DNA of 13,233 nucleotides from an uncultured Blautia sp. (GTDB lineage: Bacteria; Bacillota; Clostridia; Lachnospirales; Lachnospiraceae). The notes below the pieces were generated by a model. It saw nothing but the letters and a program-made list of their open reading frames with translations, did no database searches and was not told the DNA's origin. This document shows, piece after piece, positions 8,083-13,233 of the stretch (the first letter of the stretch is position 1; each line of letters begins with the position of its first letter). The position numbers and the translations under genes were made by a program. The stretch is from contig CAAFRY010000311.1 in assembly GCA_900765525.1 (NCBI GenBank), positions 1 through 13,233 on the forward strand, written 5' to 3'.

Positions 8083-8983
8083 TCTGTCCAAAACTTATCC
8101 TGGGGGAAAGGAAGCCCTCCGGCATATGAGTCTTTCCCTAGGAACCGGTGAAGTCTTCGGTTTCCTGGGGCCAAACGGCGCTGGAAAAACCACGACTGTA
8201 AAGCTTTTAAATGGGATTCTCACTCCTACGGAAGGTTTCTGTCAGGTACTGGGGACTGACCCGGCGAAAAACCCGGAAAAGGCTCATGGCCTTACAGGAG
8301 TAGTCACAGAGCACGCTCAGATGTACAATCACCTCACCGGACTGGACAATCTGCTTTTTTATGCTTCTGTTTTCAATATCCCTGCCCAGGAAGGAAAAAA
8401 ACGGGCCCTGGCTCTTCTGGAACGGCTGGGCCTTGCCCAAGCCGGAAATCAAAAGCTGGCCTCCTATTCTACAGGTATGCGGCAAAGACTTTCCCTGGCC
8501 CGCTCTTTAATCCACCAGCCTAAGGTCCTCTTTTTAGATGAGCCTACTTCCGGCTTGGACCCGGAAAGCGCCCAGAATGTCAACGGTCTAATCCGGGATT
8601 TAGCCAGAGAAGAAGGGACTACGGTTTTCCTCTGCACCCACCAGCTTCGCTATGCCCAGGAACTCTGCACACGATATGGGCTCATTGAAGAAGGACGGCT
8701 TTTAGCTCTTGGAACCCTGGAAGAACTCCGGGCAAAAGTATGTCAGGGAGCTCTCCTGAAAATCCGGGCTTCCCATATGCCAAATTCCTGTTGTTCCCTG
8801 TATCCTTCTCTTCACAGCGCCAACGGATGGGATTATGAAATGCAGATTGCTTCAGAAAAAGAGATACCGAAAATCCTCCGGCAGATGATAGAAAATGGAG
8901 GAGAGCTCTATTCCGCAGAGACAAAATTTCCAAGTCTTGAAGATATATATTTTACCCTGACCGCAAAGGAGGAAAGAACATGA
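8060..8983 (+). CDS. ABC transporter ATP-binding protein
   Basis: The 307-aa protein carries all main nucleotide-binding motifs: Walker A GPNGAGKT (37-44), signature YSTGM (136-140), Walker B VLFLDEPT (156-163) and H-loop His194. The usual Q-loop glutamine appears as Glu84 (VVTEHAQMY), seen in some exporters of this type. A C-terminal extension of about 80 residues resembles the accessory part of NatA/BcrA-like ATPases. The start is set by AGGAGGTG at 8045-8052. It overlaps the regulator upstream and the permease downstream by 4 bp. It should energise export through the permease; the substrate is unknown (ions, peptides or antimicrobial compounds are options). Confidence 0.93.
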   Translation: MEAILLNNLSKTYPGGKEALRHMSLSLGTGEVFGFLGPNGAGKTTTVKLLNGILTPTEGFCQVLGTDPAKNPEKAHGLTGVVTEHAQMYNHLTGLDNLLFYASVFNIPAQEGKKRALALLERLGLAQAGNQKLASYSTGMRQRLSLARSLIHQPKVLFLDEPTSGLDPESAQNVNGLIRDLAREEGTTVFLCTHQLRYAQELCTRYGLIEEGRLLALGTLEELRAKVCQGALLKIRASHMPNSCCSLYPSLHSANGWDYEMQIASEKEIPKILRQMIENGGELYSAETKFPSLEDIYFTLTAKEERT

Positions 8984-9762
8984 ACCAGGCTATGATTGGG
9001 ATTATAAAAAAAGATTTTCGCAGTATAACCGCTAACCGGCGGCTCTTTGTATCTCTTTTAGTAGTACCTTTATGTCTGATAATCGTTATGCCCAGCATTT
9101 TTATGCTGACAGCCCATATGGCCCCCAATGATTCAGACCTCCAGGCTATGCTGGAGCTTGTTCCTCAATCCTCCTGGTCCGGCAGCGCAGAACAGACCCT
9201 TATGGATTTAGTCTTTAATTACATCCTTCCGGTATTTTTCCTGATGATTCCTATTATGGCTTCCTCCATTATGGCCGCCAGCTCCTTTGTAGGAGAGAAA
9301 GAAAAGCATACCCTGGAAACCCTGCTCTACGCACCTTTGACCTTAAATCAAATCTTCCGCTCTAAGGTTATGGCTTCTTTTCTCCTAAGTATGCTGGTAT
9401 CCCTGCTGTCCTTTGTATCCATGATTCTTGTAGTGGAGACAGAGGCCTTCTTCCTGATGGGAGCTCTTCTTATTCCAAAAGTAAACTGGCTGATTATCCT
9501 CCTGCTCCTGTCTCCCGGAGTCTCTCTGATTGCAGTAACCTTAATTGTAAGAGTCTCCGCCAAAGCTCAAAGCATGGAAGAATCCCAGCAAAGCGCCGTT
9601 TTCCTGATTCTACCCCTTGTTCTGCTTATTGCAGGGCAATTTTCAGGAGTCATGCTTTTAAGCCCTCTGCTTCTTCTGGCATTGAGCCTGGTCTGCGGAG
9701 TTATTGCCTGGCTGCTTTTGAAAAAATCCATGAAGCGGTTTTCCTATGAGCTGCTTTTGTAA
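8980..9762 (+). CDS. ABC-2 type permease
   Basis: This 260-aa membrane protein has about six transmembrane segments (near 22-45, 80-101, 131-152, 167-190, 205-222 and 226-247). The cytoplasmic motif GEKEKHTLETLLYAPLT (105-121) is typical of ABC-2 permeases such as NatB. Its ATG overlaps the ATPase stop in ATGA, with AAGGAGG just before, so the two are coupled and form one exporter. It is shorter than two-domain NatB proteins and probably works as a dimer. No terminator is obvious right behind it. Confidence 0.9.
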   Translation: MNQAMIGIIKKDFRSITANRRLFVSLLVVPLCLIIVMPSIFMLTAHMAPNDSDLQAMLELVPQSSWSGSAEQTLMDLVFNYILPVFFLMIPIMASSIMAASSFVGEKEKHTLETLLYAPLTLNQIFRSKVMASFLLSMLVSLLSFVSMILVVETEAFFLMGALLIPKVNWLIILLLLSPGVSLIAVTLIVRVSAKAQSMEESQQSAVFLILPLVLLIAGQFSGVMLLSPLLLLALSLVCGVIAWLLLKKSMKRFSYELLL

Positions 9763-9841
9763 ATACCGCATTGCTCTTGTACAGATTTTTCCTTTAGTAT
9801 TTACTTAAAACTTCCGTCATATTTTCCTTGTTTCTTTAATA

Positions 9842-9850
9842 TGCTATAAA
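9842..9850 (+). promoter_or_regulatory. Extended -10 element for the small membrane protein
   Basis: TGCTATAAA at 9842-9850 fits an extended -10 (TG-N-TATAAA). No good -35 is visible at the right distance. It would give a separate transcript for the gene at 9873. Confidence 0.45.
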
Positions 9851-9872
9851 AAGAAATGCAGGAGGTGCAGCC

Positions 9873-10307
9873 ATGAGTTCAAAAACAAAAATTGTCGTTT
9901 TACATATGAAAGAAGTCGTCTACACCGGAATTTTCGTAGCCCTCGCCATTGTACTGGCTGTTCTACTCTTTTTGATGTTCGGGAAAGACAAAGATGCGGA
10001 CACAGCAAGCGCCCAGGCCGTCTATCACGCCGGGGTCTACACCAGTCCCATTACCTTGAACGACAATACCTTTGATGTGGAAGTTACGGTGGACGAAAAC
10101 CACATCAATTCCATCTCCCTGGTGAATCTCAGTGAGACCACCACCGCTATGTATCCTCTGATGGAGCCGGCCCTGGATGCCCTCTCTCAGCAGATATGCG
10201 ATACCCAGTCCACAGAAAACATCACCTATTCCGAGGAAAACAAGTATACCTCCATGCTGCTGTTAGACGCTATCAATGACGCACTGGATAAGGCCAAAGC
10301 AGAGTAA
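9873..10307 (+). CDS. Small membrane-anchored protein with FMN-binding-like domain
   Basis: The 144-aa protein has a short cytoplasmic N-terminus, one membrane segment (about 15-36) and an outside domain. The pattern YTSPITLNDNTFDVEVTVDE...ISLVNLSET...ALSQQI...QSTENI...YTSMLLLDAINDAL follows the layout of the FMN_bind fold. The usual SGAT flavin-attachment motif is replaced by residues near YSEENKYTS (119-127), so covalent flavin binding is doubtful. The start is supported by AGGAGGTG. Proteins of this kind seem common in Lachnospiraceae without a known role. It is separated from the ABC unit by 110 bp and is probably transcribed alone. Confidence 0.6.
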   Translation: MSSKTKIVVLHMKEVVYTGIFVALAIVLAVLLFLMFGKDKDADTASAQAVYHAGVYTSPITLNDNTFDVEVTVDENHINSISLVNLSETTTAMYPLMEPALDALSQQICDTQSTENITYSEENKYTSMLLLDAINDALDKAKAE

Positions 10308-10325
10308 ACCGACTCTTGCTGCACA

Positions 10326-10373
10326 AAAATCCGGCACAGCCGGGGATTTCTCCCTGAAGCTTTGCCGGATTTT
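10326..10373. terminator. Bidirectional intrinsic terminator
   Basis: AAAATCCGGCA at 10326-10336 pairs perfectly with TGCCGGATTTT at 10363-10373, and the loop holds a smaller GGGA/TCCC hairpin. T-runs occur on both strands. It lies between convergent genes (9873-10307 plus, 10402-11415 minus) and can end both transcripts. Confidence 0.88.
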
Positions 10374-10401
10374 TTGAATCATCCTTTTCAAATTTTACAA
10401 T

Positions 10402-11415
10402 TCAAAAACTGTCAGGCAGGGCCAAAGATGATTCTGTGTCTGTTATTTCACAGGAAATACTACGGCCGCCGTACTTAATTTTTAATTTAGGCTCTTCCTC
10501 TCCGGTCCAGGTAACCAGTAATAACGTGTTTCCTCCGCTGCCGCTGGCCTCCTGAACATTCAGCTGTATAGTATTGCCGAATATACTTGCATAGTGCCCC
10601 AAAGAAATTTCCGGCATATCCGGAAGGCAGGGCATATAAATCAAATACTGTACCTGTGTTTGGCCTTCTTCCAGATTTGGGGTGGGATTGTCCGCCTGCG
10701 TCTCTATTTTATTCCCTTCCTGGTTCTCTAACTTCCCCTTATTCTGCTGCCCGTTATTCTGCTGCCCGGTTTCCTGTTCCGCCGAAATATCCTGTTCATA
10801 AGCAGTTTCATTCCGCAGCACATAGGCTTTCTGAAGGTCTTCCCCACAGTTCTCCAGCCATTGTTCAATCTGAGGGTCTTTCACTGCCTTCAGATATTCG
10901 TCGGCAGATAGTGAAGTCGTTCCCAATCCCCCTGAAGAGGAGGTAAAGGCCATAAAAGAAAACAGGAAAATTCCAATAAACAGCACCGGAATCAGAATAA
11001 CAACAAATAAGATTCGTCCCAGCATTTTATCCTTTTTCCTCACCGGGCTGGAAACACTGTCATCCTCTTTTGGCAGAGGTGTTCCGCAGCCGGGGCAGAC
11101 CTTCCATTCCTTCTCCACAGGCCCGGAACAGTTGGGACAGAGAGCCTTTAATTTTTGTCCGCAGTTGGGACAGGAAACATACTGCCGGGTAACCGTTTCT
11201 CCGCAGTTGGGACATTCCAAATCCGAATAACTGCCCCGCACAAGAAGATAAATAATAAACCCTATAAGGGCCGGAGCTAAAACCGCAATCAACGTCCAAA
11301 GAACCGGACTCATCCCTCTTTTTTTTGCATCTTTGTAAACATAAACACCTATCAGCACCGGAATACTTATCAGTATCACCAGGTAAATCATGAATACAAC
11401 AGTCATTACAAGCAT
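10402..11415 (-). CDS. Membrane protein with double zinc ribbon
   Basis: The 337-aa protein starts with two membrane helices (about 3-28 and 39-60), the first pair resembling PLDc_N-type anchors (KDAKKRGMSPVLWTL). Four CxxC pairs follow (C68/C71, C82/C85, C93/C96, C107/C110), forming two cytoplasmic zinc ribbons. A third helix (about 132-157) leads to an outside domain with a Gln/Asn-rich linker (about 215-240) and a beta-rich C-terminus. It looks like a membrane sensor or scaffold; no enzyme motif is seen. Start: AGGAGG 10 nt upstream. It is the last gene of the sigma-factor cluster, but a hairpin-rich gap separates it from the gene before, so it may be only partly co-transcribed. Confidence 0.75.
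   Translation of the reverse strand: MLVMTVVFMIYLVILISIPVLIGVYVYKDAKKRGMSPVLWTLIAVLAPALIGFIIYLLVRGSYSDLECPNCGETVTRQYVSCPNCGQKLKALCPNCSGPVEKEWKVCPGCGTPLPKEDDSVSSPVRKKDKMLGRILFVVILIPVLFIGIFLFSFMAFTSSSGGLGTTSLSADEYLKAVKDPQIEQWLENCGEDLQKAYVLRNETAYEQDISAEQETGQQNNGQQNKGKLENQEGNKIETQADNPTPNLEEGQTQVQYLIYMPCLPDMPEISLGHYASIFGNTIQLNVQEASGSGGNTLLLVTWTGEEEPKLKIKYGGRSISCEITDTESSLALPDSF
10739..10768 (-). repeat. 15-bp tandem duplication in the zinc-ribbon gene
   Basis: Two perfect adjacent copies of a 15-bp unit (10739-10753 and 10754-10768) encode the repeated GQQN motif of the low-complexity linker. The length is a multiple of three, so a change in copy number keeps the frame. Confidence 0.85.
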
Positions 11416-11443
11416 TTTCCATCAACCTCCTTTTCAAAAAGAC

Positions 11444-11557
11444 TCCTGCTTTGCAGGATTCCCCGCCTGCTGCAGGTCACTTTAGCGACATAACTCCTCT
11501 CCAACCCAGTGCGCTCCTGCCCCTCCTAAGTCTGTAGGTCAGTACAAGCAGGCCTGC
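11444..11557. repeat. GC-rich dyad element, possible interspersed repeat
   Basis: This stretch holds several short palindromes: TCCTGC/GCAGGA (11444-11449 with 11453-11458, followed on the minus strand by a T5 run), CCTGCTGCAGG (11466-11476) and GCAGGCCTGC (11548-11557). On the minus strand there is also a ribosome-binding-site-like sequence before a 4-codon ORF (MSLK). It overlaps the 3' tail of the 104-aa gene, whose last residues look unlike the rest of that protein. I suspect an extragenic repeat family, but copies elsewhere cannot be checked here. Confidence 0.4.
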
Positions 11558-11840
11558 CCTCTGCACCTCCCCAGGCCGGGCCTTTCAGTGTAAAGGCAAT
11601 AACTATCACCAGGCTCCCAGCTATGGAAACACATACATACAGCAGACAGACTGTGGAGAATAGAGGGTTCGTCTCATATAGCGGAAGCGCTATCAGCAGG
11701 ATAGAAATCATGATAAAAAAACTGCCGATAACAAGAAGGATTGCGGCCTTCTTTGCTCTCCGCCTTTCCAGCTCCTGCCGCAGCATCTGTTCATTAACAG
11801 CAGGAGGAATCTTGTCTTCAAAATGGTATATCTGTCTCAT
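11526..11840 (-). CDS. Small two-TM protein encoded with the ECF sigma factor
   Basis: The 104-aa protein has a charged N-terminal cytoplasmic helix (about 15-31, RQELERRRAKK) and two membrane segments (about 31-54 and 60-84). The start ATG lies behind AAAGGAGG within the 3' end of the sigma gene, overlapping it by 23 bp. Position and topology suggest a membrane partner or anti-sigma-like regulator, but no known anti-sigma domain is visible. The C-terminal stretch GPAWGGAEGRPACTDLQT is unlike the rest and may be encoded by the GC-rich repeat-like element that follows. Confidence 0.6.
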   Translation of the reverse strand: MRQIYHFEDKIPPAVNEQMLRQELERRRAKKAAILLVIGSFFIMISILLIALPLYETNPLFSTVCLLYVCVSIAGSLVIVIAFTLKGPAWGGAEGRPACTDLQT

Positions 11841-12321
11841 TACTTAAGGCCTCCTTTAACAGTTTCCGGGCTTTATTCAGCCGGGATTTTACCGTTCCCA
11901 CAGGAATACCCAGAACCCCGGCAGCAGACCCTATATCCATGTCCTGAAAATAAAAAAGTATCACCGTAACTCTCAGCTTCTCCGGCAGACGGTCAATAGC
12001 CCTGTACAGAACTGAGTAATCCTCTTTCTCCTCCTGGCTGGCAGGAAATCCGGCAAACACAGCCTCCTTTTCTTCTGTACTGGCAAAGCCATCAAAAACC
12101 GGGGACCTTATCCTGCGCCTCAGCGTGTTCCGGTAAGTATTCACACAAATTTTCGTAAGCCAGGGCTCAAAGGGTTTTGTGTCATCGTACTTTTCTATAT
12201 TTTTTACAACCTTCAGCCAGGTCTCCTGATATAAATCCTCTGCATCAAAAACGGAAGCACAAAGAGTCAGGCAAAGCCCATACAGCCGTCTTCCATATTG
12301 TTGTATATACTGGTCAATCAA
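11818..12321 (-). CDS. ECF-type sigma-70 family RNA polymerase sigma factor
   Basis: The 167-aa protein has the two-domain layout of ECF sigma factors. Region 2 (about 3-69) includes DAEDLYQETW (26-35) and FEPWLTKICVN (51-61). Region 4 (about 107-157) includes IDRLPEKLRVTVIL and the helix-turn-helix ending GIPVGTVKSRLNKARKLL. It directs RNA polymerase to a small regulon, usually in response to envelope or similar stress. The start codon is TTG (complement of 12319-12321), 8 nt after AAAGGAGG; no ATG in frame is better placed. The two genes downstream on the same strand are its likely partners. Confidence 0.92.
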   Translation of the reverse strand: MIDQYIQQYGRRLYGLCLTLCASVFDAEDLYQETWLKVVKNIEKYDDTKPFEPWLTKICVNTYRNTLRRRIRSPVFDGFASTEEKEAVFAGFPASQEEKEDYSVLYRAIDRLPEKLRVTVILFYFQDMDIGSAAGVLGIPVGTVKSRLNKARKLLKEALSNETDIPF

Positions 12322-12397
12322 TCTTTGCGCCTCCTTTCATATACAGATACAATCCGCAGGAGAAAAAGGTTCATTTTTGAAGTGTATTTTCTTAAAA

Positions 12398-12406
12398 ATT
12401 ATAGCA
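12398..12406 (-). promoter_or_regulatory. Extended -10 promoter of the sigma factor gene
   Basis: On the minus strand the sequence reads TGCTATAAT, a perfect extended -10 (TG-N-TATAAT), with no clear -35. Transcription would start near 12391, about 70 nt before the TTG start. Confidence 0.6.
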
Positions 12407-12482
12407 TATCCTTGTCCAGAAAGGGGCCCTTGGCTCACTATGCTAAAAAACTGTGGAGCACAACTGTTATGCGCCCTCCTAA

Positions 12483-12606
12483 ATGAAATCGCAAAAGCTT
12501 TTCACTTATGATGAGGTTCCGTAACGAAGGTTTTGAAAACAAGTGGTAAAGACAATCGGTGCGGTATATTGCAGAAAATCTAAAACTGAATTTGGAGGAA
12601 ACTGCA
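12483..12606 (+). other. Probable gene remnants before tnpV
   Basis: A 13-codon piece from 12483 (MKSQKLFTYDEVP, stopping at 12522-12524) and an in-frame stretch just upstream of tnpV (RYIAENLKLNLEETA) look like fragments of coding sequence rather than random DNA. They may be the start and end of a deleted mobile-element gene. No full gene can be rebuilt. Confidence 0.3.
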
Positions 12607-12978
12607 ATGAAATCATTATTTGAAGAAATAGGTGGAACTTATAGTGAAATAAACGGATACCTTATTCCTAACCTCGAACTGCCGAAATAAGAACAACAAC
12701 CTATCGGCGTATGGGGACAGCGACACAGACGGTATTTGAAAGAACATTGCAGGGTTTTATATATGAACCTGCTCACAAGCGGTAAACTCAATTCCCACCT
12801 TGCCGATGTTGATAGGAAGGCGGAGGAACTGTTTTTCCGTCTGGTAAAGGAAATGGCGGAAACGCAAGGCATTACAGAACAGTTGAAGGCAGACGAGCCG
12901 ATGCTGTGGATTGGCAAAATGAACGCTATTCGCAGCGCAGCTATGGAAGTAGTCAACAGCGAGATAATTTTCGTATGA
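12607..12978 (+). pseudogene. tnpV: TnpV-family transposon protein, interrupted by a stop codon
   Basis: The frame from ATG 12607 (ribosome binding site GGAGG upstream) reads MKSLFEEIGGTYSEINGYLIPNLELPK. A TAA at 12688-12690 follows, then the same frame goes on with EQQPIGVWGQRHRRYLKEH to the normal end at 12978. The N-terminus and the GVWGQRHRRYL block are those of TnpV, a small accessory protein of unknown function on clostridial mobilisable elements. Without the stop it would be 123 codons, normal for the family. A single GAA-to-TAA change explains the break. Restart at the ATG at 12736 could give an 80-aa fragment lacking the conserved block. Confidence 0.8.
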
Positions 12979-13148
12979 GAACGCCGAAATACCACATTCT
13001 CCTGACTGATGAGGAATACCGCCTTATGTTACAAGCTTTGATTTCACTCAAAAATAACCTTATCCGTGAAGGTAGATACCCCGATGCGGTTGATGAGCTG
13101 ATTATCAAGCTGTCAAAGGCAAGGAAAAAGAAAATACGCATCGCATAA
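12975..13148 (+). CDS. Small protein coupled to tnpV
   Basis: This 57-aa protein (MRTPKYHILLTDEEYRLM..., ending KARKKKIRIA) starts at an ATG that overlaps the tnpV stop in ATGA. A small acidic-then-basic helical protein next to tnpV is a common arrangement on these mobile elements; function is unknown. The longer frame from 12906 is less likely because it runs inside tnpV. The group II intron begins right at or within the stop codon, so the native C-terminus may have been changed. Confidence 0.65.
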   Translation: MRTPKYHILLTDEEYRLMLQALISLKNNLIREGRYPDAVDELIIKLSKARKKKIRIA

Positions 13149-13233
13149 TCGAGTAGGGGAGATTTTCTCTCCCCTCTCACACCACCGTACATGCCGTTCG
13201 GCATACGGCGGTTCAACATAACTTCAAAGCATG
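13148..13233 (-). mobile_element. 3' end of a group II intron (domains V and VI)
   Basis: Read on the minus strand, 13212-13181 folds like intron domain V. A 9-bp basal helix carries a CGC catalytic triad (13210-13208) with its G-U pair, then come a two-base bulge on the 3' side, a 4-bp upper helix and a 4-nt loop. Next is GTGTGAGAG, then a domain VI hairpin (GGGGAGA at 13156-13162 with TCTCCCC at 13168-13174), and the intron end CTACTCGAT at 13156-13148. The rest of the intron, including any reverse transcriptase, lies beyond the right edge. The exact 3' splice site could be off by a base. Confidence 0.7.

Noticed and set aside
8294..8330. ABC ATPase defective because of Glu in place of the Q-loop Gln
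   Set aside because: All other motifs are intact and this substitution is tolerated in related exporter ATPases.

Overview
The window looks like chromosomal DNA of a gut-type Gram-positive anaerobe of the Clostridia, most likely Lachnospiraceae. This is inferred from the strong AGGAGG-type ribosome binding sites, moderate GC, a sortase-anchored surface protein, ECF-sigma and XRE/ABC modules, and a TnpV-type mobile remnant. No marker gene fixes the genus.

Left part (1-2948): a consensus promoter followed at once by a strong intrinsic-terminator hairpin, then a tight three-gene operon: circularly permuted ATP-grasp, short alpha-E protein, transglutaminase-like cysteine enzyme. This trio is a known predicted amidoligase/peptide-modification cassette of unknown substrate.

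2949-5300: the most interesting stretch. A good promoter (3081-3110) drives a 72-codon leader ORF (3147-3365) that contains a (GCAA)14.75 microsatellite. Behind the repeat, still inside the leader ORF, lies a strong intrinsic terminator (3281-3325). The leader stop codon overlaps the start codon of a 620-aa surface protein with a signal peptide, Cys-rich repeats and an SPQTG sorting signal. In the present repeat phase the leader ORF is open across the terminator to the surface gene. In either other phase it stops within a few codons of the repeat. This suggests a phase-variable translational attenuator controlling the surface protein.

5322-6662 (minus): a stand-alone DUF4143-type ATPase, with repeated TCACAYTTTT motifs upstream. 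6937-9762 (plus): an overlapping three-gene unit of XRE regulator with a helical tail, ABC ATPase and ABC-2 permease, probably a self-regulated exporter or stress module. 9873-10307: a small membrane-anchored protein resembling a degenerate FMN-binding domain, closed by a bidirectional terminator.

10402-12321 (minus): an ECF sigma factor with a TTG start, a small two-TM protein overlapping it, and a membrane-bound zinc-ribbon protein. The last two are separated by a GC-rich dyad element that looks like an interspersed repeat.

12483-13233: mobile-element debris. A tnpV gene is broken by an in-frame stop, followed by a coupled 57-aa companion ORF and then the 3' end (domains V and VI) of a group II intron on the minus strand that runs out of the window.
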